Shown here piece by piece: positions 9,510-18,060 of a stretch of 64,000 nucleotides of DNA. Origin of the DNA: Neobacillus niacini. GTDB taxonomy: Bacteria > Bacillota > Bacilli > Bacillales > Cytobacillaceae. The stretch's first letter is position 1. Every line of letters starts with the position of its first letter. The translations under genes were made by a program, and so were the position numbers. The stretch covers positions 4,256,001-4,320,000 of the forward strand of contig NZ_JAUSZN010000001.1 in the NCBI RefSeq assembly GCF_030817595.1. Direction: 5' to 3'. The notes beneath the pieces were generated by a model. The model saw only the letters and a list, made by a program, of their open reading frames with translations, was not told the DNA's origin and made no database searches.

Positions 9510-10526
9510 TCAAAGAAGTTTTTGAAAAATATACAAAAAGTATAAAAGTGCAATAGACATCGCAATGATGAATGTTTCCGCCAAGCGGCCTTTTTTCTTT
9601 TTCTTCCTATAGTTTTGCCGGGTTTTTGGCGGACTTCCTGTATAATTTATCTTTTGTGATTGATTAGTTCCTTTGGGATTTGCTGCGGTTGGTGGTGATT
9701 TAGGGACTGATCCGGGATTTTGTCTGCCCAGGGCCAACGACATAAGTTCAGTTCTCATTTGAACTGCGTTTGCGTAATGTCCTTGGAGTGCTTTTACGAT
9801 GACCTTTTCGAAAGGGTGTAAATCTTTTTGTTTTCTAATTGCTTCTCTAAGCTGCAGAATACCACCTGTTGTTTTGTTAAAGCGTTTTGGATAGGCAGTG
9901 TTAATCATAATCATAGCAACAGCAAATAAATCATAGGCAGGGTCCGCCTTTCTCGTTCCTAACCCCCAATATCCACGATCATAGAACTCGGTGAATTCTT
10001 TAATTGCTCTCCCTTTAATCGTCGTACCGCCAACATCAATGCATCTAATCTTTGGGGATGGACCAGTAACGATTAAGTTTTCTGGCTTTAAATCGCCAAA
10101 TACCCATCCGTTTTCATGCAGGGTATTCAAGTCATTTAATAATTGAAGAAAGAGGACTGTGGTCCACGACTTCCCCTTATTTTGTATAAAAGAGAGCAAG
10201 TCTGCCCCTTGAATATACTCCATCGTATAAAAAGAAATCTGCCCTGTTTTAGTATTCCAATCATCAACATCAAGTAAAGAAGGTCCGAGGGTTGACCCTT
10301 GGACCTTTGCAAACGACCTTAATACATTAACCTCTGAGGTAATGGACATTCCGTTATCGCTCATCTTTAGGGCTACTTGCGAATTTTTAAACTTTGCAAG
10401 GTAGACAATGCCGTTTGCGCCATATCCTAGTTCCTTTAAAACGGTATATTTATTCGAATGCCATTTCCCTGTTATCACAGTGCCCGGAGCTACTTTACAT
10501 CGACTCTTCAAGGAATGATTCATCAT
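9510..10526 (-). CDS. yabT: Serine/threonine protein kinase YabT (membrane-tailed)
   Basis: 338 residues. Hanks-type kinase: glycine loop LGYGANGIVYLA, VALK lysine, catalytic loop FGDLKPEN and metal-binding DVGG. One transmembrane segment at the extreme C-terminus (about 315-335) tethers it to the membrane. B. subtilis YabT is a DNA-stimulated forespore kinase that phosphorylates RecA. The catalytic loop has FGD where most family members have HRD, which makes it a non-RD kinase; I recall the same in B. subtilis. It overlaps yabS by about 30 bases. ATG at 10524-10526 chosen; a GTG directly before it is possible. Confidence 0.9.
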   Translation of the reverse strand: MMNHSLKSRCKVAPGTVITGKWHSNKYTVLKELGYGANGIVYLAKFKNSQVALKMSDNGMSITSEVNVLRSFAKVQGSTLGPSLLDVDDWNTKTGQISFYTMEYIQGADLLSFIQNKGKSWTTVLFLQLLNDLNTLHENGWVFGDLKPENLIVTGPSPKIRCIDVGGTTIKGRAIKEFTEFYDRGYWGLGTRKADPAYDLFAVAMIMINTAYPKRFNKTTGGILQLREAIRKQKDLHPFEKVIVKALQGHYANAVQMRTELMSLALGRQNPGSVPKSPPTAANPKGTNQSQKINYTGSPPKTRQNYRKKKKKGRLAETFIIAMSIALLYFLYIFQKLL

Positions 10527-11232
10527 CACCAGTCATAAGACTCCTTAATGAACGTTTTGAATGAAATGAAGATAAAGCGGTACGGATTGCAGGTCCAGTT
10601 GGAGTTATTCCCCCTGTTGTAAGCTGAGAGAAGATACTTGTCAAAGATTGTAACTTTGGCGTCCAATCTAGGATTTTTTCGACATCATTCTTTTTCCCGG
10701 GAAATACAAACACGGCAAATTGATTGTCACCTGTACGTGCATTTAAGCTTAGGGAAAGGTCAAGCAGGGCTTCTTTAACGGTTGGAAGCTTATGTTTCAT
10801 ACTTGCACTTGTATCGACAAGAATCAACACCTCTAATTCGACAGTTTCTCCAAGTTCATCGACCACTTCCATTACTTCCCCTCTCTTTTCAGGAGGAAGA
10901 TCTTCGATTGTCTGTGAACGGCCAAGAATTTGCTGAAGCTCCCGGTTTACTACACCTTGGATTGTCTGTGTCATTGCTTTCCTTGTAACCATTTGAACAG
11001 TTTGGGAGAGCGCTTGAGCATAGACAATTTGACTGACTCCGCCTCCGGACATTGCTATTCCTTCTATTTCTATCATTCCCTTTTCATCAATCACATCTTG
11101 CTCCATTACACCGATAACATTAACAGATATCCCTTGTTCTTTCGCAAGAGCGGCCATTGCAATAGGATCTTCCCCTTGATTTGAACAGCCGTCCGTTATC
11201 AATAAAATCTGACGAATTTTCCCTGTATACAT
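10495..11232 (-). CDS. yabS: VWA-domain protein YabS
   Basis: 245 residues with a von Willebrand factor A fold: ILLITDG near the N-terminus and a MIDAS-like DTSAS around residue 140. The ATG has GGAGGG eight bases upstream. It sits between spoIIE and yabT with its end inside the yabT start, so the VWA protein and the kinase are translationally coupled, suggesting joint function in sporulation. The molecular role is not known to me. Confidence 0.85.
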   Translation of the reverse strand: MYTGKIRQILLITDGCSNQGEDPIAMAALAKEQGISVNVIGVMEQDVIDEKGMIEIEGIAMSGGGVSQIVYAQALSQTVQMVTRKAMTQTIQGVVNRELQQILGRSQTIEDLPPEKRGEVMEVVDELGETVELEVLILVDTSASMKHKLPTVKEALLDLSLSLNARTGDNQFAVFVFPGKKNDVEKILDWTPKLQSLTSIFSQLTTGGITPTGPAIRTALSSFHSKRSLRSLMTGDDESFLEESM

Positions 11233-11327
11233 ATGCGTTCTCCCTCCACTTTTCGAGTTACTCTCATTTTCGACACGGCAGAGGGGATTTATACATATTT
11301 AAAGGATAAACTGGACAAAATAATTGA

Positions 11328-13808
11328 TTACGCGCGTTTCTTCATCCTTGTAACAGGAATACTAGCCCATTTAGGTGTATTGTGCTTTATCTTCGCCACG
11401 GCAATGGTCATATCATCACCAATCAAGTTATCCCTTGAACGAATCACTTCTTCCAAAATTAAATCAGATATTTCCTGAGGATCATCTGTTTGTAATTCTT
11501 GTATTTTCCGCTTCATCCACAAGTCATAATTTTCTACATGCTTTGGCCCTTCAAAGATACCGTCACTCATCATTATGAGTAAATCCCCGGCTTTTAACTG
11601 CTCACTCACCACATCCACTTCAAATTCTTCTAAAATTCCTATAGGCAAATTACTAGCTTGGATTTTGATTACTTTATTTCCCCTTTTTATAAAACTAGGA
11701 GTTGAACCTATCTTTAGGAATTTTGCTGAAGCGTTTTGAAGATCAATCATTGCTAAGTCTAATGTCGCAAAGATTTCATCTGTCGTTCGAAGCGATAGAA
11801 TAGAGTTGACTGACTTTATTGCAACCTTTTCGTCAATACCCGATTGCAGTATTTTTTGTAAAAGCTGCAGTGTCTCTTTGCTCTCATAATGAGCTCTTTC
11901 TCCGTTCCCCATTCCATCACTGATGGCAATCGCAAATTTCCCTAACCCCAGTTCCATGGTTGAATAGCTGTCTCCTGAAACAAACCCGCCATCCATAGCT
12001 GCATGGGCCATTCCCGTTTCAACTGTATAGGCCTTTGACGATTGAAACACTACATGACAGAAACCGTTAGGGTATGCAGCACATTCTTCAGAGGTAACAA
12101 TAATTTGTTCCCCAAGGATGTCAGATAACATTGGTGCAATTAACTTTTCACACTCCCCATGGCCATTACAAAATGGAACGGACATTTCAATATCCACATT
12201 TCCTGACTCAAGACTATAGATCTCAACATGCTCCACCTGAACACCAAATGCTTGAATGGACTCCAGGATTTGTTCCTCCTGCTTATGATGATTCTCTCGT
12301 TCACGCTGGATTTCTTTGGCGAAGTTATCCATCACCTCGGAAACACCAAGAAGTTGATCTGCTACTAGTCTCCTGCTTTCCTGAACCTGTTTCTTTAACT
12401 TTTGGTTGGCTTGGTAAAAGGTCAGCTCCTGCCCGACCGCCTCATATACTCTTTTTGAACGAGTACAATGTTTATCCCATTCACGAGATAATTTTGGCGA
12501 AACTGCGCCATCATTTTGATCCATCTCGTGAATAATTTCTTCTAAATATCCATAGGTTGTATTAAAATTCTTTGCCCAACACTGCTCCTTTTTAAAGCAA
12601 GTATTACATGTTTTTTCTGTTACATGACTCATAAAATAATCCATTTCCCGTTCATCTTCTTTATCAATAGGCTTTGTTTCCATCTGCGAAAAACTATTTG
12701 AAAGCGCATGGAAGACACTAGAAAATTGGGCAACCCTTTGTGCTGTTACATCACGCATTTTTCTCATGTATTTTTGTTGTTCCGATGTATATTCCGGTGT
12801 ACCAGGAATATATTTGGCCAATTTAGAGGTAAATAGTTGCGGTGTTAAGAGGAAAAGTACAATGGCTGCTGCGGATTCCAATAGTGTAGTAGTTAAAGAG
12901 CCGGAACCGCCCTCCTGACCATACATTCCAATTAAAAGTGTTGCAATAAACAAACCAATTGCTACCCCAATTTTCTTTCCTTCTTTTAATAAACCGCCTA
13001 GTACACCTGAAAAAGCAAGCAGGCTCATATGATAAAAGCTTGAAACACTTGCAAGACTAAAAATTAAACCCGTTACGACACCGACTGTCGAACCAACTGT
13101 GGCACCCGCAATAAACGAAAATACTAAAACAAGATAGCGGGACAAAATATGCTCAAGTGATAAATCGTAAATTTTCCAGCCGATTGTTCCGGTCATGATT
13201 GAAGCAAGCATTATGATTAAGCAAACAATTTCCTCGGTTTTTAACAATTGTCTGCGCTTGTTCAAGATTAATAAGGGGATGCTCTGTAAGAAGATAAGCG
13301 TTAGTATAAACGATAAACTAGCCTGAACACCCACCATCATCGTGTCATAAAGTGTCAGCTGCCTAGAAATAATAAAGGCCTCGGCCAATTTTCCCACCCC
13401 TAGAATAATTGCAACCAAAAGCGGAATCATTCTCATTTCATTTTTAATCCATCTCTCACTAATCCGATATATAACTAGAAAAAGAATGGAAACCAAAAAG
13501 GTAAATGCTGCATTCTTCAAGGAGACAGTTGCTGCGCCCGCAACCAATCCTACTAAGACAAGCGGAGATCGATCTCTTTTTATTAAAAAGACGGCTGCGA
13601 AAAAAGGCAGACTAAAGGGAGCAAGCGTGGATAATATCAAAGCTCTTCCTAATAAGAAACCTACAATAAGTAATAGGTAACCCTTTATAAGAAAGAAGGA
13701 TTCAACTTTTAATTGGATTTTTTTCAAAACGCTGTCCCAAGACCATTTAGAGGATCGAAAGTTAACCTCTCCGACCGGTTCTAGTAAACTCCGTTCTAGC
13801 TTTTCCAT
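11328..13808 (-). CDS. spoIIE: Stage II sporulation protein E, PP2C-type phosphatase
   Basis: 826 residues. The N-terminal third holds about ten membrane segments, a middle region binds FtsZ in B. subtilis, and the C-terminal PPM domain carries AISDGMGNGERA and MSDGIFEG with the metal-binding aspartates. SpoIIE dephosphorylates SpoIIAA-P to activate sigma-F in the forespore and helps place the polar septum. A C-rich stretch (CNTCFKKEQC) lies in the middle region. The upstream promoter has the long-spacer, Spo0A-activated form expected for this gene. Confidence 0.96.
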   Translation of the reverse strand: MEKLERSLLEPVGEVNFRSSKWSWDSVLKKIQLKVESFFLIKGYLLLIVGFLLGRALILSTLAPFSLPFFAAVFLIKRDRSPLVLVGLVAGAATVSLKNAAFTFLVSILFLVIYRISERWIKNEMRMIPLLVAIILGVGKLAEAFIISRQLTLYDTMMVGVQASLSFILTLIFLQSIPLLILNKRRQLLKTEEIVCLIIMLASIMTGTIGWKIYDLSLEHILSRYLVLVFSFIAGATVGSTVGVVTGLIFSLASVSSFYHMSLLAFSGVLGGLLKEGKKIGVAIGLFIATLLIGMYGQEGGSGSLTTTLLESAAAIVLFLLTPQLFTSKLAKYIPGTPEYTSEQQKYMRKMRDVTAQRVAQFSSVFHALSNSFSQMETKPIDKEDEREMDYFMSHVTEKTCNTCFKKEQCWAKNFNTTYGYLEEIIHEMDQNDGAVSPKLSREWDKHCTRSKRVYEAVGQELTFYQANQKLKKQVQESRRLVADQLLGVSEVMDNFAKEIQRERENHHKQEEQILESIQAFGVQVEHVEIYSLESGNVDIEMSVPFCNGHGECEKLIAPMLSDILGEQIIVTSEECAAYPNGFCHVVFQSSKAYTVETGMAHAAMDGGFVSGDSYSTMELGLGKFAIAISDGMGNGERAHYESKETLQLLQKILQSGIDEKVAIKSVNSILSLRTTDEIFATLDLAMIDLQNASAKFLKIGSTPSFIKRGNKVIKIQASNLPIGILEEFEVDVVSEQLKAGDLLIMMSDGIFEGPKHVENYDLWMKRKIQELQTDDPQEISDLILEEVIRSRDNLIGDDMTIAVAKIKHNTPKWASIPVTRMKKRA

Positions 13809-13843
13809 AAGTCACACTCCTCTATTAATTCTTGTTAAAGACT

Positions 13844-13876
13844 ATTATAAAATTAATAGATTTAAAATTTTGTCAA
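13844..13876 (-). promoter_or_regulatory. spoIIE promoter, sigma-A with 21-bp spacer
   Basis: Minus strand TTGACA (13871-13876) and TATAAT (13844-13849) are separated by exactly 21 bases. Consensus hexamers at this abnormal spacing are the known signature of the Spo0A-dependent spoIIE and spoIIG promoters in B. subtilis. Confidence 0.85.
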
Positions 13877-13943
13877 ATTAGTGAACGTATGCAAAGTTTC
13901 GTTCGACGGTTTCCACTATATTTATTCAAATAATGTTGACAAA
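13869..13943. promoter_or_regulatory. Spo0A box cluster upstream of spoIIE
   Basis: TTTGTCAAA on the plus strand (13869-13877) is a full 0A-box match overlapping the -35. On the minus strand CGTCGAA (13902-13908) and TTTGTCAAC (13935-13943) are partial matches, the three being spaced about 32 bases apart, roughly three helical turns. Confidence 0.6.
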
Positions 13944-13983
13944 TCGAAAGGATGTCGGAATACGGAATAACTAAAAAAATTAT

Positions 13984-14012
13984 TTGACACTATTAGCTTT
14001 CACCTGTATTAT
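13984..14012 (+). promoter_or_regulatory. tRNA-Met promoter
   Basis: TTGACA, 17 bases, TATTAT, ending 22 bases before the tRNA. Near-consensus sigma-A promoter. Confidence 0.85.
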
Positions 14013-14034
14013 ATTCATTGTGTCTTGAATACTT

Positions 14035-14108
14035 GGCGGTGTAGCTCAGCTGGCTAGAGCGTACGGTTCATACCCGTAAGGTCGGGGGTTCGATCCCCTC
14101 CGCCGCTA
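14035..14108 (+). tRNA. tRNA-Met (anticodon CAT)
   Basis: The cloverleaf folds by eye: acceptor GGCGGTG pairs with CGCCGCT (two G-U pairs), D-arm GCTC, anticodon stem TACGG/CCGTA with loop TTCATAC, and T-arm GGGGG-TTCGATC-CCCTC. It lacks the three consecutive G-C pairs of initiator tRNA, so it is read as elongator Met; lysidine-modified tRNA-Ile is less likely. CCA is not encoded. In B. subtilis a tRNA-Met and a tRNA-Glu lie between yabR and spoIIE; only Met is seen here. Confidence 0.95.
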
Positions 14109-14112
14109 TAAC

Positions 14113-14235
14113 GAAAAGCGGAAGCGCCTTGCCCAGGGGCGACAGGCATTAGACGAGCCGGCAGAAAGGTTGCTCTTTAACCTTTTTGACGGATTGGCTT
14201 AGACCTGAGAGCCCCTAGGCGCTGCAGCTAGACAA
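14113..14235. repeat. GC-rich interspersed repeat, family B copy 2
   Basis: About 123 bases running in the opposite sense to copy 1: GAAAAGCGGAAGCGCC at the left, then GACAGGCATTAGACGAGCC, an inner AAAGGTT ... AACCTTT hairpin, and GCGCTGCAGCTAGACAA at the right. It begins five bases after the tRNA and lies between the tRNA and its terminator. Confidence 0.75.
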
Positions 14236-14239
14236 TATT

Positions 14240-14275
14240 AAAAAGCGTCGATTATTTCGACGCTTTTTATTTTTT
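14240..14275 (+). terminator. Intrinsic terminator after tRNA-Met
   Basis: AAAAAGCGTCGA and TCGACGCTTTTT form a 12-bp stem with loop TTATT, followed by ATTTTTT. The longer T-run is on the plus strand. Confidence 0.85.
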
Positions 14276-14282
14276 GGTAAAC

Positions 14283-14310
14283 AAAAAAGACAAGTCGCTA
14301 GACCTGTCTT
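14283..14310 (-). terminator. Intrinsic terminator after yabR
   Basis: Minus strand AAGACAGGTC pairs with GACTTGTCTT (one G-U pair) around TAGC, then TTTT follows. Confidence 0.75.
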
Positions 14311-14347
14311 GAATAGGCAATATATGATTTTTTAAATAAGCAACAAG

Positions 14348-14791
14348 TTAACCCCTTCTAGCTCCTCTTCCGCCACGCTTAGATTCCGTATGACGTTTTA
14401 AAGAAGTTAAACGATCCTCACTATCTTTTAAAAACTTCGCCATTTTTGACTCGAACGTTTCTACTTTTGGAACATTCCGATCATTTTGTCTGCCCTGACG
14501 AGGACGCTGCGAATGTGAGTTCGAGTGTGAATGGGATCTTTGCGGGGCCTGTGGTCTATCTTTTGCCTTTTTTATGGATAGCCCAATTTTCCCATCTTTC
14601 TCGACATTGATGACTTTAACCTCTACTTGGTCACCAACCTTAAGATGATCATTGATATCTTTCACATAATTGTCAGCAACCTCACTGATGTGTACGAGTC
14701 CAGTTGAGCCATCAGGCAGCTCCACAAAAGCTCCGAAATTTGTAATCCCTGTTACCTTTCCTTGTAACTTGCTGCCTACTTCGATTGACAT
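14348..14791 (-). CDS. yabR: S1 RNA-binding domain protein YabR
   Basis: 147 residues. An S1 domain fills the first ~75 residues (GKVTGITNFGAFVEL, GLVHISEVAD, KVINVEKDGKIGLSIK). A low-complexity linker rich in H, S, Q and R follows, then an RGGRGARRG tail. It is related to the Tex/PNPase-type S1 fold and probably binds RNA or ribosomes; the precise function is not established. The ATG has AAGGAGGAAA upstream. Confidence 0.9.
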   Translation of the reverse strand: MSIEVGSKLQGKVTGITNFGAFVELPDGSTGLVHISEVADNYVKDINDHLKVGDQVEVKVINVEKDGKIGLSIKKAKDRPQAPQRSHSHSNSHSQRPRQGRQNDRNVPKVETFESKMAKFLKDSEDRLTSLKRHTESKRGGRGARRG

Positions 14792-14839
14792 AAAAAGAAT
14801 TTTCCTCCTTAAGAAATAAAAAAATGATACCTACTTTAT

Positions 14840-14869
14840 ATTATACAAAATGGGAAAAATAAGTGTCAA
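14840..14869 (-). promoter_or_regulatory. yabR sigma-A promoter
   Basis: Minus strand TTGACA, 18 bases, TATAAT: both hexamers are consensus. It lies between divIC and yabR, so yabR can be transcribed independently. Confidence 0.8.
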
Positions 14870-14878
14870 TAAGACTAG

Positions 14879-15271
14879 TTATTGGTTGTTTTTACCTTTA
14901 TTTTCTTCTGGAATATTAAAGATAATTTCACCAGTTTCCGAGAAAAAATATTCTTTTCTAGCAAGCTTAGCAAGGTAATCATCATCGTTTAATTTTACAA
15001 TATCTTCTTTTAGCATTTGTTGTTGTTTTTTTAATTGTGTCAGCTCTTGTTCCAACTGCCTCTTTTGTGCCACTTTTTTATCTAAAGTTGAGGATTGGGA
15101 AATAAAGCTAGTAATCATTAAATATGACATGACAGCAGCAAATACTAAAAACAAGGAAAGTCTTCTATATAATAATTTCCTTTTCCTAGCTGAAGCAATT
15201 TCTGCTACTTCTTGCTGGTGGACATACGTTGATTGGATTTTGGCTATATTCTTTTCTTTTACTGAACTCAA
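14879..15271 (-). CDS. divIC: Cell division protein DivIC (FtsB-like)
   Basis: 130 residues. Bitopic septum protein of the FtsL-DivIC-DivIB complex. A basic N-terminus (RKRKLLYRR) is followed by one membrane segment (about 38-55) and an extracellular coiled coil (KRQLEQELTQLKKQQ), then the conserved DDDYLAKLARKEYFF and GEIIFNIPE. The start is TTG at 15269-15271 with AAGGAGGG eight bases upstream; the nearby ATG is out of frame. It lies 13 bases after yabQ. Confidence 0.92.
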   Translation of the reverse strand: MSSVKEKNIAKIQSTYVHQQEVAEIASARKRKLLYRRLSLFLVFAAVMSYLMITSFISQSSTLDKKVAQKRQLEQELTQLKKQQQMLKEDIVKLNDDDYLAKLARKEYFFSETGEIIFNIPEENKGKNNQ

Positions 15272-15284
15272 TTCCCATCCCTCC

Positions 15285-15917
15285 TTACTCTTTTGGTCTT
15301 TTCCACTTTTTAATCCACTTACTTAAATAGTTCTTGATTTCCATAAAAATTCCTGCCGTTCTATTATATAACTTCTCGACGGATTTTTTAATACTTTTCG
15401 GCAAAAGTTTCCAAAGTATTAGTGTAATCTTGACGAGTGGCACCCATAGTACCTTAAGAATAAACAATAAAATCTTTAAAATAAATTTGACAAGGGAAAG
15501 AGTCCCCCTGCCAAGTAGAATAATAATAGAAATTAGCAACTGAATGATGCCTACGACAGGTTTATAGATAAGGAGCTGGAAAGCCCTTCTAAAAAATTGA
15601 TAAAGGGCTATTACGCTTCTTATCATAGCTTCAAGTAATCTTAAATAAATACCTTTAAATAAACTTTGATAGGCTGCAAAGCCACAAAGAAGTGCCACGA
15701 AAATATAGAAACGTAACTCCCCATTGTTAACAAGGTAAAGAATGTAAAAGATAATTAGAGCTTGAATGACCCAAAACAACAAGTCATTAATAAAAACAAT
15801 CCATGACTTTCGGTTAGGACGGTCTAAGAAACGCTGATAGGTATCAAACATAACCCCAAACAGCGAACCCATTCCGATCATTGAAAGCATGGTAAGGAAT
15901 TGAGTGGAAAGTGTCAT
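15285..15917 (-). CDS. yabQ: Spore cortex assembly membrane protein YabQ
   Basis: 210 residues with several hydrophobic segments: about 4-24, 44-64, 70-85, then a long hydrophobic run at 115-170 and a basic tail. The N-terminal part (MGSLFGVMFDTYQRF) is the YabQ family core. B. subtilis YabQ localises to the outer forespore membrane and is needed for cortex. The start overlaps the yabP stop as ATGA. Confidence 0.9.
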   Translation of the reverse strand: MTLSTQFLTMLSMIGMGSLFGVMFDTYQRFLDRPNRKSWIVFINDLLFWVIQALIIFYILYLVNNGELRFYIFVALLCGFAAYQSLFKGIYLRLLEAMIRSVIALYQFFRRAFQLLIYKPVVGIIQLLISIIILLGRGTLSLVKFILKILLFILKVLWVPLVKITLILWKLLPKSIKKSVEKLYNRTAGIFMEIKNYLSKWIKKWKRPKE

Positions 15918-16219
15918 CGGAACAACTTACTAAAGAACCCTTTAGCTTTCTCCCCATGCTGTTCATCTAAGTAAACTAAATCAAATATCTTTCCCTTAAT
16001 GGAGACAATCCCCTTTTCTACATCGAGGTTTTTCATTTGCAAGTTTTGCCCTTTAATCGCTAAAAAGCCCATAGATGTTTCTAATAAGAACTCCTCATTA
16101 TCAAAGCTTTCTACTTGTTTAACACCTGTTATATCGAGAAGTTTTCTTCCCCTCATGATGACATCATGCTCCGGAACAGTGCTTTTGACAGGATTTGTTT
16201 CATAATATTGGCTCATCAT
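15914..16219 (-). CDS. yabP: Sporulation protein YabP
   Basis: 101 residues of the YabP/YqfC family. The core contains RKLLDITGVKQVESFDNEEF and LQMKNLDVEKGIVSIKG, ending HGEKAKGFFSKLFR. In B. subtilis it is made in the mother cell and needed for spore cortex formation with YabQ. The first of two adjacent ATGs is annotated; either is possible (GAGGGATGA upstream). ATGA overlap with yabQ shows coupling. Confidence 0.9.
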   Translation of the reverse strand: MMSQYYETNPVKSTVPEHDVIMRGRKLLDITGVKQVESFDNEEFLLETSMGFLAIKGQNLQMKNLDVEKGIVSIKGKIFDLVYLDEQHGEKAKGFFSKLFR

Positions 16220-16306
16220 TCATCCCTCACAATCATTTGTACAACCATTTATTACATTTTTATGTAAGGGATAAATGAATTAGAACAAGCCTTTTAAGGG
16301 CATCGA

Positions 16307-16576
16307 TTAGAACTGTGATTCTCCAATTCTTTCGTCTTTAATAATCGTATACATTTCAGCCGCTGCTTCTTTGCGCGTTGTATCTTGAATTTGATCAATT
16401 CTTGCAGTAACTAGTCTTTGTCCAAGACGGATTGTGAGTTCGTCACCGACTTTTACTGTTGAACTTGCCTTGGCTTCTTTCCCATTTATGAGAATTCTGC
16501 CTTGATCGGATACCTCTTTTGCCAGGGTCCTTCTTTTTATTAGTCTTGATACCTTTAAATATTTATCTAATCTCAT
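16307..16576 (-). CDS. rqcP: S4-domain ribosome quality control protein RqcP
   Basis: 89 residues, essentially one S4 RNA-binding domain (MRLDKYLKVSRLIKRRTLAKEV, ILINGKEAKASSTVKVGDEL). It belongs to the Hsp15/YabO family. In B. subtilis RqcP works with RqcH on stalled 50S subunits to add alanine tails. It lies 17 bases after yabN. Confidence 0.9.
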   Translation of the reverse strand: MRLDKYLKVSRLIKRRTLAKEVSDQGRILINGKEAKASSTVKVGDELTIRLGQRLVTARIDQIQDTTRKEAAAEMYTIIKDERIGESQF

Positions 16577-16593
16577 TTCATAATCCCCCGTTT

Positions 16594-18054
16594 CTAAAGT
16601 CCTTTTGATTTTGCTTCATCCCAGAATTGATCAAGTTCCTCGAGTGAATGCTCCTCAACAGACTTTCCGCTTTTCTTTACACGTTCTTCTATAAATTGAA
16701 ATCTGCGAATAAACTTTTCATTAGTTCCAAATAACGCCTCTTCAGGATTGATATCTAAAAACCTTGCGATATTCACAATAGCAAACAGGATGTCGCCAAA
16801 TTCTTTTTTAGCTTCAACAAAACTTGCTTGCTTTATCTCATTCTCGAATTCCTCCAGCTCTTCTTTCACTTTCTCCAAAGCTGGTGTTATTTCCTGCCAA
16901 TCAAAGCCAACTTTTGCCGCTTTCTTCTGAATCTCAAAGGCTCTTAGTAAGTTCGGCATCGATTTTGAAATGCCCTCAAGCAAAGAGAATTCCCTTTCGC
17001 CCTTTTCCTGCTTCTTAATTTCCTGCCAGTTACGAAGAACTTCTTTAGAATTCTCTGCTTTCTTATCTCCAAAAACATGTGGGTGCCTGCGAATCATCTT
17101 TTCTGATAGTACCTCAATGACATCCTCAATCGCAAAATAGCCTTCATCCTCGCCGATTTGGGCGTGAAGCATAACCTGCAGCAAGACATCACCGAGCTCC
17201 TCTATTAAATGATCAATATCACCACTATCAATCGCTTCGATTACTTCATAGGTTTCTTCAATCAAGTACTTTTTTAATGACTCGTGTGTTTGTTCTTTAT
17301 CCCATGGACAGCCATTTGGTCCTCTTAATACAGCAATAATCTCACGCAGCTTAGAGAAGTTTTTCAGCATGATTTGTTCATCCTGTACAGGAGGTACATA
17401 AACAGATGTGAGATTATCAAGGGTTACTTTACGGTCTAACTTATACAAAGGAACCCGCTCAATACGTTCATCCCTGCTTCCCGCGGCAGTAACAATGACA
17501 ACTTCATAATCATCAGGAAGTCTTTCCATAAGAGTTAGCTTAATATTTGAAGCGACAAACTGGTCATATACTTGACTTATAAAAATATGCTGATCAATTT
17601 GCAGCTGACTAGATTTGAGAAGGGTTCCATCTAAAAGCTGGAAACCATCTACAGGGTCAATTTTTAATGATTGAAAAATGGCGTCAATAAAGCTTTGACC
17701 TCCGCCAATGATGATATCTATATCCTCTTTTGGACCATATTCTAGAAGCAATTGAACGGTTCTTTCGGCAACAAGAGGATGACCTGGAACCGCATAAATC
17801 ACTTGCTCCGCTTTTGCCTTTTCCAGCAGGTTCTGGACAATCTCTTGATATACCTCTTCAAACTGGTCATGCTTTTCATACACGGAATCAAATGATGTAA
17901 AGCCTAGTCCTTCTTGAACTAGTTCTGCAATAACGGGATGTTCCTTTGTCCTTAAGTAAACATGATCTGCCTTCATTATCTTCTTATAAACGCCAAAGGG
18001 GAGCTGTTCGAGATCTCCCGCTCCTAATCCGAGAACTTCAATTGTTTTGCCCAT
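16594..18054 (-). CDS. yabN: Tetrapyrrole-methylase-like/MazG nucleotide pyrophosphohydrolase
   Basis: 486 residues in two parts. Residues about 1-220 resemble SAM-dependent tetrapyrrole methylases (VLGLGAGDLEQLPFG, YAVPGHPLVAERT). Residues about 230-486 are two MazG modules (GPNGCPWDKEQTHESL, EETYEVIEAI, EELGDVLLQV; second module EFGDILFAIVNIAR). The MazG part should hydrolyse NTPs, probably as house-cleaning; the substrate of the methylase-like part is unknown. It starts six bases after the flippase gene stop. Confidence 0.92.
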   Translation of the reverse strand: MGKTIEVLGLGAGDLEQLPFGVYKKIMKADHVYLRTKEHPVIAELVQEGLGFTSFDSVYEKHDQFEEVYQEIVQNLLEKAKAEQVIYAVPGHPLVAERTVQLLLEYGPKEDIDIIIGGGQSFIDAIFQSLKIDPVDGFQLLDGTLLKSSQLQIDQHIFISQVYDQFVASNIKLTLMERLPDDYEVVIVTAAGSRDERIERVPLYKLDRKVTLDNLTSVYVPPVQDEQIMLKNFSKLREIIAVLRGPNGCPWDKEQTHESLKKYLIEETYEVIEAIDSGDIDHLIEELGDVLLQVMLHAQIGEDEGYFAIEDVIEVLSEKMIRRHPHVFGDKKAENSKEVLRNWQEIKKQEKGEREFSLLEGISKSMPNLLRAFEIQKKAAKVGFDWQEITPALEKVKEELEEFENEIKQASFVEAKKEFGDILFAIVNIARFLDINPEEALFGTNEKFIRRFQFIEERVKKSGKSVEEHSLEELDQFWDEAKSKGL

Positions 18055-18060
18055 ACTTTT

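Noticed and set aside
16220..16306. Sigma-E promoter for yabP-yabQ
   Set aside because: CATAAAAAT resembles a sigma-E -10, but the -35 and spacing are poor.
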